Source of the DNA: Bradyrhizobium oropedii
GTDB taxonomy: Bacteria > Pseudomonadota > Alphaproteobacteria > Rhizobiales > Xanthobacteraceae
Length of the DNA: 64,000 nt
Assembly (NCBI RefSeq): GCF_020889685.1
Contig: NZ_JACMYO010000001.1
Coordinates: 62,001-126,000 of the forward strand
Reading direction: 5' to 3'
Below the pieces are notes generated by a model. That model did not search any database and had not been told where the DNA came from. It was given only the letters and a program-made list of their open reading frames with translations. This document shows positions 7,674 to 16,562 of the stretch, piece after piece. The translations under genes were made by a program, and so were the position numbers. Position 1 is the stretch's first letter. Each line of letters begins with the position of its first letter.

Positions 7674-8555
7674 ATGAGAGTTGTCGGACGTCGTCCTGTC
7701 CTGCTCGCGCTTGCCGGCTTCATCGTCTGTCTCGCCGGCCGCGACATCGCGCGCGCGCAGGTCAACGAGCAGGGCGAACTCTCCATCGAGTTGGTCGATC
7801 CCAGGGTGCTCCGTATCTGCGCCGATCCGCGCAACCTGCCGTTCTCCAACGACAAGGGCGAGGGCTTTGAGAACAAGATCGGCGAGCTGCTGGCCGGGAA
7901 GCTGCAAAAGAAGCTCGACTACATGTTCTTTCCGCAGGCGACCGGCTTCGTGCGAATGACGCTCGGTTCGCACCGCTGCGACGTGATCATGGGATTTCCG
8001 CAGGGCGATGACCTCGCGCAGGGCACCAATCCCTATTACCGCACGGCCTATGCGATCGTCGCCAAGCCGGGCAGTGGGCTCGACGAGGTCACGACGCTCG
8101 AGGATGAGCGGCTGAAGGGCAAGCATATCGGCATCGTCGCGGGAACGCCGCCGGCGACCAACATGGCCATCAACGGTCTGATGAGCAATGCGAAGCCTTA
8201 TCCGCTGATGATCGATACGCGCTACGATTCCTCGGCCGAGGCGATGATGAACGATCTCGCCAAGGGCGAGATCGATGCCGGCATCCTGTGGGGGCCGATG
8301 GCGGGCTTTTATGCCAAGAAGGCGAACCCGCCGCTGCACATCACGCCGCTGGTCAAGGAGACCAGCGGTCCGAAGCTGGTCTATCGGATCGGCATGGGCG
8401 TGCGTGGGTCCGACCAGAACTGGAAGCGGCAGCTCAATCGCCTGATCCAGGAGAACCAGCCGGAGATCAACAAGATCCTGCTCGACTTCGGCGTTCCGCT
8501 GCTCGACGAGAACGACCGTCCGATCGGGCCGGAGACCGCGACCAAATCGCCATGA
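7674..8555 (+). CDS. xoxJ: XoxJ-like periplasmic binding protein associated with quinoprotein dehydrogenase
   Basis: 293 residues with a signal peptide ending near IARAQ. The body is a bilobal solute-binding fold, with VLRICADPRNLPFSND at the start, which is typical of the MxaJ/XoxJ family. MxaJ/XoxJ proteins are thought to assist activation of methanol dehydrogenase and do not seem to act as transporters. The ATG at 7674 has AGGAG eight bases upstream, and this fits better than the longer frame. The stop overlaps the start of the next gene (ATGA), so XoxJ and the CxxCW protein are coupled. It is separated from xoxF by about 11 kb, unlike the common xoxFGJ order. Confidence 0.85.
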   Translation: MRVVGRRPVLLALAGFIVCLAGRDIARAQVNEQGELSIELVDPRVLRICADPRNLPFSNDKGEGFENKIGELLAGKLQKKLDYMFFPQATGFVRMTLGSHRCDVIMGFPQGDDLAQGTNPYYRTAYAIVAKPGSGLDEVTTLEDERLKGKHIGIVAGTPPATNMAINGLMSNAKPYPLMIDTRYDSSAEAMMNDLAKGEIDAGILWGPMAGFYAKKANPPLHITPLVKETSGPKLVYRIGMGVRGSDQNWKRQLNRLIQENQPEINKILLDFGVPLLDENDRPIGPETATKSP

Positions 8556-9106
8556 TCAGGCTCGCGGCCATGCTTGCGGTGATGGTCGTCGCCGCTTCGC
8601 CTGTCCGCGCGCAGGACCAGCCCGCAGAGCCCGAGGGCTATCGTACCGAGGATTATCGCGCGCTGGTACCGGCAACACTTGCCGGCGCACGCGTGCTGAC
8701 GACGGCGGAAGCGGAAGCGATCTGGCGCGACAAGTCCGGCGCCTTCGTCGACGTGTTGCCGCGCGCGCCGAAGCCAAATCTGCCCGCCGGCACGGTGTGG
8801 CGCGAACGGCCCCATTCCGCTATTCCCGGCAGCATCTGGCTGCCCGACACCGGCTACGGCAAGCTCGCCGCATCGACGGAGGATTATCTGCGACGCGGGC
8901 TGGCCCGCGCCACCGGCGACGACAAGGCAAGATTGCTCGTGATCTATTGCCAGGAGAATTGCTGGATGTCGTGGAACGCAGCCAAGCGCACGCTCGCCTA
9001 CGGCTACCGCAACGTGGCGTGGTATCCGGAGGGAACCGACGGCTGGGGGCGTGCCAATCTGCCGCTGGCAGATGTGGAGCCAGAGCCGCGCGAGGGCGAG
9101 CATTGA
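8552..9106 (+). CDS. PQQ-dependent catabolism-associated CxxCW motif protein (rhodanese-like)
   Basis: 184 residues with a signal peptide ending PVRAQD, then a rhodanese-like fold. The diagnostic motif is CQENCWMSW (CxxCW) near residue 133, followed by AKRTLAYGYRNVAWYPEG. This family occurs with quinoprotein dehydrogenases and cytochromes; a redox or assembly role in the periplasm is suspected but not shown. It overlaps xoxJ by four bases and is convergent with the gene at 9131-9427. Confidence 0.85.
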   Translation: MIRLAAMLAVMVVAASPVRAQDQPAEPEGYRTEDYRALVPATLAGARVLTTAEAEAIWRDKSGAFVDVLPRAPKPNLPAGTVWRERPHSAIPGSIWLPDTGYGKLAASTEDYLRRGLARATGDDKARLLVIYCQENCWMSWNAAKRTLAYGYRNVAWYPEGTDGWGRANLPLADVEPEPREGEH

Positions 9107-9130
9107 GCCCGTCCTCACGCGTCGTGCCGG

Positions 9131-9427
9131 TTATTTCTGCTTGTCGAGCTTGTTGATGGTCCTGCCGCCATCGCTGTCTGTGGTGGTGAACGTCACCTTG
9201 TCGCCGGCGTGGAAGTCCTCCAGCGACTGTCCCTTGGGCACCTTGTATTCCTGGATCGCGCCGCCGGCCGCGCCCACCGTTCCGCTTTGCGTCTGTTGGA
9301 GCGAAATGGTTCCACTCAATCGGTCAATCTTGGTGACTATTCCGGTCATGGGTTGCTGGGCCAAAGCCGCTGAGGTGATCAGGCTCGCAGCAGCGAGGCT
9401 GGTCATGACGATCTTGGCTGCTCTCAT
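9131..9427 (-). CDS. small periplasmic OB-fold-like protein (CusF/DUF1344-like)
   Basis: 98 residues with a signal peptide ending ALAQQ. The mature part GIVTKIDRLSGTISLQQ, followed by DFHAGDKVTFTTTDSDGG, has the pattern of small beta-barrel proteins of the CusF/DUF1344 kind. CusF binds copper through Met and His residues, but few are present here, so copper binding is doubtful. GGGAGACCTCG precedes the ATG. It is co-directional with the lut-like operon but lies downstream of it by about 115 bases. Confidence 0.6.
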   Translation of the reverse strand: MRAAKIVMTSLAAASLITSAALAQQPMTGIVTKIDRLSGTISLQQTQSGTVGAAGGAIQEYKVPKGQSLEDFHAGDKVTFTTTDSDGGRTINKLDKQK

Positions 9428-9542
9428 CGAGGTCTCCCAACTTCAGATATAGTTCGAGTCAACGAGCGGGCAGCGCAGTTTGTTCCGGATAAACCCGGCG
9501 CCGGCACCCCGATGATCGCCCGGGGACGATCGGTCGCGGACC

Positions 9543-10160
9543 TCAATCCAGTTCCTGCTGGATGGTGCGGCCCAGCGCGAACAGGCGCTGATCGATGGTG
9601 GTCGGCACCTCGCAGACGAATTTCACCACACGCCCGCGGTCCTCGAAGATCCGCGTCTCCCAGACCAGCTGGTTGCCGAGTTCATCGACCTTGGCCTGGT
9701 CCGGCGGGGTGGCGTCCTGCAACTTTTGCAGCTTGATCGTATCGTCGCGGATCTTTTCCGCGGCCTCGCGCTGCTTGCGCATCACGCGCTCCAGCCCGTT
9801 CATGACCGAGGCTCGCTGCCCGTTGAGCGTATCGAACAGGCCTGCAAACAACAGTTTTCCCGCATTGGCCTTGTCGGCCGCGGCGGCAGACAGGAACTCG
9901 GTGATTTCCATTTGCGCGTCCTCCAGGGGAATGCGGCGCGCCGCGAGCTTGGTCGCCAGCGCGCTGATCTTCGGATCGTCCTTCCATTTGGTCTCGGCAT
10001 CGCCGAGTGGCGGCCCGGCCCAGACCGCGGCGAGCGAGATCTCGGGCACCTTGGCCTGTTGGCAAGGCCAGTCCGGATAACGCGGGTCCGCAGCCGATGC
10101 GGCCTCGTTCGACAGAACCATCGCGAGCAGCGCGCCCAGTCCTGGCCGCCAGCCTGTCAT
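9543..10160 (-). CDS. exported protein, last gene of the lut-like ABC operon
   Basis: 205 residues with a signal peptide (LGALLAMVLSNEAASAA) followed by DPRYPDWPCQQAKVPEISL. A long helical segment (about residues 90-160) is rich in charged residues and could form a coiled coil. The ATG overlaps the permease stop (ATGA), so it is translationally coupled to the ABC transporter. A similar exported protein sits in the M. extorquens lut cluster, as I recall. Its function is unknown; a periplasmic helper for lanthanide handling is an inference from the operon. Confidence 0.75.
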   Translation of the reverse strand: MTGWRPGLGALLAMVLSNEAASAADPRYPDWPCQQAKVPEISLAAVWAGPPLGDAETKWKDDPKISALATKLAARRIPLEDAQMEITEFLSAAAADKANAGKLLFAGLFDTLNGQRASVMNGLERVMRKQREAAEKIRDDTIKLQKLQDATPPDQAKVDELGNQLVWETRIFEDRGRVVKFVCEVPTTIDQRLFALGRTIQQELD

Positions 10161-11005
10161 GCCTCGCCTCCGCCGGGTCCGCGGCGTACCAGGCCGCGCG
10201 ATGGATCGTAAGCCAGGATCGCGCCGATCATGAACACCACCGTGCAGCCGCCGACCACCGCGAGCGAGACCCAGTTCATCTTGCCGTACAGCGCAAACCG
10301 GATCAGCTCCACCGCATGCGTGAACGGACTGCATTGGCAGACATAATACAGCATCGGGCTGCCTTCCTGCACGCGCCAGAGCGGATAGAGGGCCGACGAT
10401 GCAAAGAACATCGGGAAGATCACAAAGTTCATCACGCCAGCGAAGTTTTCGAGCTGCTTGATGCTGGCCGAGATCAGCATGCCCAATGCGCCGAGCATCA
10501 GGCCCGACAGCATTAACGCCGGCAGCACCGTGAGGTAGCCGATCGTCGGCGGCGTGATGTCCCAGAACCATGCGATCAGGAGGAAGGCGTAGACCTGCAG
10601 CAGCGACACCGCGGTGCCGGCGAGCAGCTTGCAGAACAACAGATAGCCGCGCGGCAACGGGCTGACGAGCAGCGTGCGCATGTTGCCCATCTCGCGGTCG
10701 TAGACCATCGACAGCGAGGATTGCATGCCGTTGAACAGCTGGATCATCGCCATCAGGCCGGGCGCGATATAGACCTCGTAGAGGATGTAAGTCTCATAGG
10801 GCGGGATGATCGAGATGCCGAGCACCTGACGAAAGCCGGCCGCGAAGATGAACAGCCAGACCAGCGGTCTGACCAACGCCGAGACGAAGCGCTCGCGCTG
10901 GTGCAGGAAGCGCAGCGCCTCGCGCCACACGATGCCGTTCAGGCAGACGATGTATTCCGACAGTGAGAAACCGCTGCGCTCGGGCGTGACCGTCGTGCTG
11001 CTCAT
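10157..11005 (-). CDS. ABC-2 type permease of the PQQ/lanthanide-associated ABC system (LutF-like)
   Basis: 282 residues with about six membrane segments and the ABC-2 topology. It matches the permease family found beside PQQ-dependent alcohol dehydrogenases (SLSMVYDREMGNMRTLLVSP is the cytoplasmic coupling region). The start codon overlaps the ATPase stop as ATGA. In methylotrophs the equivalent lutE/lutF genes are needed for lanthanide uptake into the cytoplasm. The assignment to lanthanides here rests on operon content and on the nearby lanM and xoxF. Confidence 0.83.
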   Translation of the reverse strand: MSSTTVTPERSGFSLSEYIVCLNGIVWREALRFLHQRERFVSALVRPLVWLFIFAAGFRQVLGISIIPPYETYILYEVYIAPGLMAMIQLFNGMQSSLSMVYDREMGNMRTLLVSPLPRGYLLFCKLLAGTAVSLLQVYAFLLIAWFWDITPPTIGYLTVLPALMLSGLMLGALGMLISASIKQLENFAGVMNFVIFPMFFASSALYPLWRVQEGSPMLYYVCQCSPFTHAVELIRFALYGKMNWVSLAVVGGCTVVFMIGAILAYDPSRGLVRRGPGGGEA

Positions 11006-11817
11006 GTTGGCGGTTTTCCGGTGAGGGTTGCCGTTCCGGTCAGGCGCATGAACGCCGTGTTGACGTCCTGGGCACCAGCGTCCGCGATCACGCGCGACAT
11101 CCCCCCGTGCGCCAGCATCCGGCCTTGATGCAGCACGACGAGGTCGTCGCCCGGCATGATCTCGTCGAACAGATGCGTCGCCCACAGCACGCCGATGCCC
11201 TGTTCGGTGACGAGCTGCCGGACATGGTCGAGAATGTCGGCGCGCGCCTTGACGTCGAGCCCGACGGTGGCCTCGTCGAGCAGCAACAGTCGGGGACGGT
11301 GCAGCAATGCGCGGGCGATCTCAAGCCGGCGCATCTGGCCGCCAGAGAGATCGCGCACCTTGCTGCCGGCGCGGTCGGCAAGGCCGATGCGGGTGAGCAC
11401 CTCGGCACTGCGCAGCCGCGCCTCGCGCCGCGAGATGCCGTGCAACGCGGCGTGATACAGCAGGTTCTGCGTCAGCGAGAGATCGAGATCGAGTGTGCGA
11501 GGCTGGAACACGACGCCCATCAGCCGCAGGGCTTCGCCCGGCGTCCGGCTGATGTCGTGGCCGAAGATCTTGATCTGGCCGTTCTGGATGCCGAACAGCC
11601 GGGTCACCAGCGAGAACAATGTGCTCTTGCCGGCGCCATTGAGACCCAGCAGGGCAGTGAAGTTCGCAGGCTGAACCGTGAAGCTGACATCAATCAAGGC
11701 GCGGCGCGGTCCGTAGCTGTGGCTGACATTGCCGATCGACAGCGCCGGCTGCACGGCCGCGACAGGACTTGCATCCGGCGAGGACTGGCTCGTGATATGG
11801 GCATCGGTTGCGGTCAT
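11002..11817 (-). CDS. ABC ATPase of the PQQ/lanthanide-associated ABC system (LutE-like)
   Basis: 271 residues. Walker A is GLNGAGKST, the Q-loop is FQPRTLDLDLS, the signature is LSGGQMRRLEIARAL and Walker B is LLLLDEATVGLD. The start at 11817 overlaps the beta-propeller stop by four bases, and the stop overlaps the permease start. The family is the ATPase repeatedly found with quinoprotein alcohol dehydrogenases. The open frame continues far upstream, but that part lies inside the propeller gene in another frame and is a shadow. Confidence 0.87.
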   Translation of the reverse strand: MTATDAHITSQSSPDASPVAAVQPALSIGNVSHSYGPRRALIDVSFTVQPANFTALLGLNGAGKSTLFSLVTRLFGIQNGQIKIFGHDISRTPGEALRLMGVVFQPRTLDLDLSLTQNLLYHAALHGISRREARLRSAEVLTRIGLADRAGSKVRDLSGGQMRRLEIARALLHRPRLLLLDEATVGLDVKARADILDHVRQLVTEQGIGVLWATHLFDEIMPGDDLVVLHQGRMLAHGGMSRVIADAGAQDVNTAFMRLTGTATLTGKPPT

Positions 11818-12791
11818 GGCTGCGCGATCGTGATCCCCCAAGGCAGTTCGCCGACCTGAATGGTCTTGATCACCTTCTGGGCCGCGACGTCGATCACCGA
11901 GACGTCGTTCGAGACGCCGTTGGTGACCATCAGATATTTTTCGTCGGGAGTGAAATCCATGTGCCAGACCCGCTGGCCGACCAGCAGATATTTGAGGACC
12001 TTGTGGGTCGCGCCATCGACCACTGCGACGCGGTTGGCCGGGCCGAGCGCAACGAACGCGGTCTTGCCGTCCTTGGTCATTCCGATGCCGACCGGCTGGA
12101 TCGCTTCGTTGCGGAGGCCCGGGATTTCGAAGGTGATCTTGCCGGTCACCTCGCGCTTGACCGGATCGACGATCGACACCGTGCCGCCGATCTCCGAGGA
12201 GACCCACAATTCGGAGCCGTCGCGCTTGAACTGGGCGAAGCGCGGCCGCGAATCGACCAGCACATTAGCGACGATCTCGCGCGTCGTGGTGTCGATGAAA
12301 TGCGCCATGTTGGTGGTTTCGGAGGTGTTGATCAGGATCTTGCCGTCCGGGCTGATCGTCATGCCCTCTGGCTCGACGCCGACCTGGATGTCGCCGAGCC
12401 GGGCGCGCTTCTCCAGATCGATCACGGTGACCGTGTTGTCGTTCTCATTGGCGACATACATGGTCTTGCCGGCGGCATCCTGGGTGAACAATTCGGGGTC
12501 GGGGCCGGAGGGCAGGGTGTCGACGATCTCCTGGGTCTTGGTGTCGATCACCTGGATCGTGTCGTCGTCGCCGACCGCGACCATCACAAACTTGCCGTCG
12601 CGCGAGAACTCGATGCCGCGCGGCCGCTGACCGACCTTGATGGTCTTGGTCACGGCCCAGCTGTTGGTGTCGATCACGGTGACGGTGTTGCCCTTCTCAT
12701 TGGAGACGTAGGCAACGAAGGCGGACGCCGGTGTCGCGGCAAGCCAAACGAGCATCCCGGTCAACAGACAGCCGCGCCACATGCGTTTCAT
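11814..12791 (-). CDS. YVTN beta-propeller protein of the PQQ/lanthanide-associated system (LutD-like)
   Basis: About 325 residues with a signal peptide ending TPASA, then seven or so repeats of the YVTN type (AYVSNEKGNTVTVIDTNSW, MYVANENDNTVTVIDLEK, LMVTNGVSNDVSVIDVA). Such propellers are linked to PQQ-dependent catabolism operons. The Shine-Dalgarno GAGGGAG touches this ATG, whereas the next ATG at 12782 lies nine bases from it. Either start leaves a functional leader. It is placed between the binding protein and the ATPase, and probably acts in the periplasm. Confidence 0.82.
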   Translation of the reverse strand: MKRMWRGCLLTGMLVWLAATPASAFVAYVSNEKGNTVTVIDTNSWAVTKTIKVGQRPRGIEFSRDGKFVMVAVGDDDTIQVIDTKTQEIVDTLPSGPDPELFTQDAAGKTMYVANENDNTVTVIDLEKRARLGDIQVGVEPEGMTISPDGKILINTSETTNMAHFIDTTTREIVANVLVDSRPRFAQFKRDGSELWVSSEIGGTVSIVDPVKREVTGKITFEIPGLRNEAIQPVGIGMTKDGKTAFVALGPANRVAVVDGATHKVLKYLLVGQRVWHMDFTPDEKYLMVTNGVSNDVSVIDVAAQKVIKTIQVGELPWGITIAQP

Positions 12792-12796
12792 CTCCC

Positions 12797-13978
12797 TCAC
12801 TGCAGCTTGCACTTCGTTTCAGGGCGGTCAACTCCGAGCGTATCGAGTTCGGAGACCTGATGCAGGAAACCTTCCTGCGGCGAGACCGAGACCACCATAC
12901 GACCATCGGCCAGCAGGATCGGCTGACGGAGTTGCCAATTCCAGTCTCGCAGGGTCAATCGCGTGCCCTTGAAGGCGGCGATCGAGAAATCCTTGCCCTT
13001 GAGGAAGGCGATGACCTTCTTTTGGTCCCCCGAATTGGTGCGGGATGTGGCTTCGCCGATCATGCGGGCCGCGGTCCAGGCCTGCATGTCGAGTGCCGTC
13101 ATCCGCCGCATGTTCAGCTTGACGAAGCGGTTCTGAATCTGGACGGCGCCCCATTGGTCATGCGTCGCGTCCCAACTGGTCGGCACCAGTCCCGCCGAGC
13201 CCGCCACCGGGCGCGGGTCCCAGGTCCGGTAAGGCAGATAGTTCGCGAACACCTCGCTCTCGTCGGCGGCGACGAGCACGTCGTAGGCCGGCGCCTGCTG
13301 CGTGAACACCGGCATCTGGCGCTGGATCAGCGTCACGCCGCTGTCGGTGCGGCGGGCGCCACCGGTATCCTCGAATGTCCGTTCCTGCACGATCTTGGCG
13401 CCGAAGCGCGTAGCGGCGCGGCGCAGCGCGTCGGCGTAAAGCTTGTCCTGATCGTGCGAGCCGACCACCAGCAGCCAGCGCTTCCACTGCTTCCACACCA
13501 GGTATTGGCCGAGCGCGTCGGCCAGCATCGAGCGGGTCGGCGCGATATGGATGACATCGGCGCGACAATCCTGCTCGCGCAGCCGGTCGTCGATTGCGCC
13601 TGCATTCAGCAGCACGGTGCCGCGCTCGCGCAGCGCATCGGCGACCTTGAGCAGCGCGTCGGCGGGCAGGTCGGTGATGATGTAGTCGTTGCGGCCGGCG
13701 AGATCTGTCGCGACCTTGGCGACATCGTCGCTGTCCTTGACCTTGGCCTCGTCGAGCACGAAGCGCTGGTTGAGAAATTTTCCGGTCGTATTGTTGTCCT
13801 CGATCGCGAGGCGGGCGCCGGCGATGCCGTCATTGTCGGCCGGCTGCTGGACCAGCGAGAGCGTCGATTTGACGCCGGCATGGCCGAGATAGCCGATATG
13901 GATCTCGACGGGATCAGCCGCCAGCGCTCCGGTCGCCATCATGCTGAGCGCGATCGTGCCGATCAGCCATCGGAACAT
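12797..13978 (-). CDS. periplasmic binding protein of the PQQ/lanthanide-associated ABC system (LutA-like)
   Basis: 393 residues with a signal peptide ending GALAADP. The mature protein has a type 1 periplasmic-binding fold (VEIHIGYLGHAGVKSTL, later LVVGSHDQDKLYADALRR) and matches the family of ABC binding proteins beside PQQ dehydrogenases. It heads a five-gene minus-strand operon: binding protein, propeller, ATPase, permease, exported protein. In M. extorquens the lut cluster has the same set of components and imports lanthanide, probably as a complex. The ligand here is inferred. Confidence 0.83.
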   Translation of the reverse strand: MFRWLIGTIALSMMATGALAADPVEIHIGYLGHAGVKSTLSLVQQPADNDGIAGARLAIEDNNTTGKFLNQRFVLDEAKVKDSDDVAKVATDLAGRNDYIITDLPADALLKVADALRERGTVLLNAGAIDDRLREQDCRADVIHIAPTRSMLADALGQYLVWKQWKRWLLVVGSHDQDKLYADALRRAATRFGAKIVQERTFEDTGGARRTDSGVTLIQRQMPVFTQQAPAYDVLVAADESEVFANYLPYRTWDPRPVAGSAGLVPTSWDATHDQWGAVQIQNRFVKLNMRRMTALDMQAWTAARMIGEATSRTNSGDQKKVIAFLKGKDFSIAAFKGTRLTLRDWNWQLRQPILLADGRMVVSVSPQEGFLHQVSELDTLGVDRPETKCKLQ

Positions 13979-14148
13979 AACTCCTCCCGCAGTCTTTCCT
14001 CACTCGGCATGGCATTGTCGAAAGCTTCCGCTTTTCCGGCCATGCGTTGATGTGCAAGATGACGGAATTGGCCTGGCTTGCAACCCCGCTTTTTGTCGTT
14101 GCGAGGTAACAAATTCGATTGGTTCACAATCATGAGATCAGGGTTTGC

Positions 14149-14667
14149 ATGAGATCAACGCTCACCGTCGTCATATCTTTGCTGGCGATGTCCGTGGCAG
14201 CGGCGCGCGCGGAGCCGCCCAAGCTCGCGGTGTTCGATCTCGAGATGATCGACACCAGCCTGCAGGGGGAAGTGAACGGGCCGCGAGCCGACGAGCAGGC
14301 GCGACTGCTCCAGACCGGCGATCAGGTGCGCAAGGGGCTTGCGGACTCAGGCAAGTTCCGAGTGCTCGATATCGCGCCCATCAATGCTGCGGCGCACGGC
14401 AGCAATCTTCAAGCCTGCGGCGGATGCGACGTGAAGCTGGCCGGCGAGCTCGGCGCTGACCTCGCGATGACGGGCGTGGTGCAGAAGGTCTCCAACCTCA
14501 TCCTCAACATCAATCTCTACCTGCGCGACGTGCATACCGGGCAATTGGTGGCAGCAGTGAGCGCCGACATGCGCGGCAATACCGACGAATCCTGGTCACG
14601 CGCAACCGACTACCTCGTGCGCAACCGCCTGCTCGCGCCAAACTATGGCGCGCCGCAGGCGCGATAG
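14149..14667 (+). CDS. exported DUF3280/DUF2380-type protein
   Basis: 172 residues with a signal peptide ending AAARAEP. The body reads KLAVFDLEMIDTSLQGEV, followed by SGKFRVLDIAPINAAAH and a CGGCD site, consistent with the DUF3280/DUF2380 families of predicted periplasmic proteins. The ATG at 14149 is preferred over the upstream TTG because it begins the leader. It diverges from the lut-like operon with a 170-base gap. The function is unknown. Its location in the methanol locus suggests co-regulation. Confidence 0.72.
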   Translation: MRSTLTVVISLLAMSVAAARAEPPKLAVFDLEMIDTSLQGEVNGPRADEQARLLQTGDQVRKGLADSGKFRVLDIAPINAAAHGSNLQACGGCDVKLAGELGADLAMTGVVQKVSNLILNINLYLRDVHTGQLVAAVSADMRGNTDESWSRATDYLVRNRLLAPNYGAPQAR

Positions 14668-14720
14668 TTCAGTCCTTCGTTCTGTTCGCGTTGGGGCTGA
14701 TGCGACGATACCGGCTCACT

Positions 14721-14855
14721 CCGTCACCCTGAGGAGCGCGCCCTTGCGCGCGTCTCGAAGGGTCGACGGCCACCAGCCGGGCCGTTCATCCTTCGAGACG
14801 CCGCTGCGCGGCTCCTCCAGCGACAACGGCAAAGCCGTTGCGCGGGGATGACGGG
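14721..14855. repeat. large imperfect intergenic palindrome of Bradyrhizobium type
   Basis: The arm GAGGAGCGCGCCCTTGCGCG.. (from 14731) with CGTCTCGAAGG pairs with CCTTCGAGACG..GCGCGGCTCCTC ending at 14817. A smaller nested hairpin follows (CAACGGC aaa GCCGTTG, 14824-14840). I recall similar GGATGA..TCTCGAAGG..CTTCGAGACGC palindromes as dispersed intergenic repeats in Bradyrhizobium genomes. It lies between two convergent genes, so it may also end transcription from both sides. Confidence 0.75.
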
Positions 14856-14890
14856 GATACGTTCGTAGGCTGGCTGGCGCGAGACGGCGT

Positions 14891-15736
14891 TCACGCCTTC
14901 AGCCGCGCGGCGTGCCAGCGCAGGTGATCGGCCATGAAGGTCGAGATGAAGTAGTAGCTGTGGTCGTAGCCCGGCTGACGCCGCAAGGTGAGGGGAATGT
15001 CGGCTTTCTGGCAGACCGCCTTCAAGAGTTCGGGCCGCAGCTGCTCGGTGAGGAATCCGTCGGCGTCGCCGTAGTCGACCAACAGACCGGAGAAGCGGGC
15101 GCCGTCCTCGATCAGTGCCACCGCATCGTGCTTGCGCCACGCCTGCTTGTTGCTGCCGAGATAACCGCCGAGTGCCTTGTTGCCCCACGGCACCTGCGAC
15201 GGCGCTACGATCGGCGCGAACGCGCTCGCCGCGCGGTAGCGATCCGGATAGCGCAGCGCTACGGTCAGCGCGCCATGGCCGCCCATGGAGTGACCGAGGA
15301 TCGATTGCCGCGACGTGTCGACCGGGAACTGCTCGGCGATCAGCTTCGGTAATTCCTCGGTGACGTAGCTCCACATCCGGTAATTGGTCGCGAACGGCTG
15401 CTCGGTTGCGTCGACATAGAAGCCAGCGCCGAGACCAAAATCATATGCATTGGCGGGATCTCCGGGGACGCCTTCGCCGCGCGGGCTGGTGTCGGGTGCG
15501 ACAAAGATCAGGCCGAGCTGCGCGCATGCCTCGCGGAATTCACCCTTCTCGGTGACGTTGGCGTGCGTGCAGGTCAGGCCCGACAGATAGGTGACGACAG
15601 GCAATTTAGCGCCGGCCGCGTGCTCCGGGACGAACACAGAGAAGGTCATGTCGGTCCTGGTCTCCCGGCTCGGATGCCGATAGACGCCTTGCGTGCCGCC
15701 ATGCGACTTGTTCTGGGAAACCGTCTGCATTGCCAT
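14891..15736 (-). CDS. fghA: S-formylglutathione hydrolase
   Basis: 281 residues of the esterase D/FghA family. The catalytic serine lies in GHSMGGHGA, with YLSGLTCTHANVTEKG near the N-terminus and the catalytic histidine in PGYDHSYYFI. The enzyme hydrolyses S-formylglutathione to formate and glutathione, the last step of the glutathione pathway that begins with Gfa (23389) and the dehydrogenase at 22246. AGAGGAAT precedes the ATG. It follows the response regulator gene on the same strand with a 24-base gap, so the two may share a transcript. Confidence 0.95.
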   Translation of the reverse strand: MAMQTVSQNKSHGGTQGVYRHPSRETRTDMTFSVFVPEHAAGAKLPVVTYLSGLTCTHANVTEKGEFREACAQLGLIFVAPDTSPRGEGVPGDPANAYDFGLGAGFYVDATEQPFATNYRMWSYVTEELPKLIAEQFPVDTSRQSILGHSMGGHGALTVALRYPDRYRAASAFAPIVAPSQVPWGNKALGGYLGSNKQAWRKHDAVALIEDGARFSGLLVDYGDADGFLTEQLRPELLKAVCQKADIPLTLRRQPGYDHSYYFISTFMADHLRWHAARLKA

Positions 15737-15760
15737 ATTCCTCTGTGTTGGAGCGTGACG

Positions 15761-16381
15761 TCAGCCGACGCCGCTCTCGATCGCCAGGCGCACCAGCTCA
15801 GCCGAAGTGCGTACACCAAGCTTCTGGCGCATGATCGATGACGTATTCGCGACCGTCTTGTAAGACGAATGCACCAGCCAGGCGATTTCCGACAGACTCT
15901 TGCCGGAACTGAGCAGGCGCAGGATCTCCATCTCGCGCGAGGTGAGCTTGGACAGCGGATTCTGCGCAAAGCCCGGCCGCGCAAAGGCGACGTTGCGTGC
16001 GATCGCGGGCGGCAGATAGACGCCGCCATTGCCGACTTCGCGTACCGCCTCGATCAGATCATTGGGATCGCCGGTCTTCGAGACGTAGCCCTTGGCGCCG
16101 ATGTCGATGGCGCGGGCGGCGAACACCGGGTCGTCGTTCATGCTGAACATGATGAGACGCGCGGACGCATCGCGCATCAGGATGCGGCGCGCCAACTCGA
16201 AACCGGAGACGGTCGGCAGGTTGATGTCGATCACGCAGAGATCGGGCTTTTCCGCGACGAACGTCAGTTCGCCGCTTTCGGCATCCGCCGCTTCCAGCAG
16301 GGTGATCTCGGGGTCGTCGGCGAACACGGTGCGACAACCGGAAGCAACGATGGGATGATCATCAACGATCAGAATGCGCAT
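15761..16381 (-). CDS. NarL/FixJ-type response regulator, probably for C1 oxidation genes
   Basis: 206 residues. An N-terminal receiver domain (ILIVDDHPIVASG, phospho-acceptor Asp in LCVIDINLP, about residue 52) is joined to a LuxR-type helix-turn-helix (LTSREMEILRLLSSGKSLSE). Its divergent partner at 16563 is a HisKA_3 kinase, the usual combination. Regulators of this class next to fghA and formaldehyde dehydrogenase are known as FlhR in Paracoccus, which makes a role in sensing methanol or formaldehyde likely. That role is inferred. Confidence 0.85.
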   Translation of the reverse strand: MRILIVDDHPIVASGCRTVFADDPEITLLEAADAESGELTFVAEKPDLCVIDINLPTVSGFELARRILMRDASARLIMFSMNDDPVFAARAIDIGAKGYVSKTGDPNDLIEAVREVGNGGVYLPPAIARNVAFARPGFAQNPLSKLTSREMEILRLLSSGKSLSEIAWLVHSSYKTVANTSSIMRQKLGVRTSAELVRLAIESGVG

Positions 16382-16562
16382 GGCGTTGTTCCGGCGACCT
16401 GCTTCAATTCACTCGTCGTTACATAGGTTTGCACGAAGAACACCTCGGTTCCGACCGCTTGTGCACCTCGCACGAGATTGCGATAGGGTGCGATTAGATA
16501 GCCGGGCAAATTTGGCTGTCAACGATCCTCTCGGAGGAGGGATCGCGGTCGGGGGCAACGTC

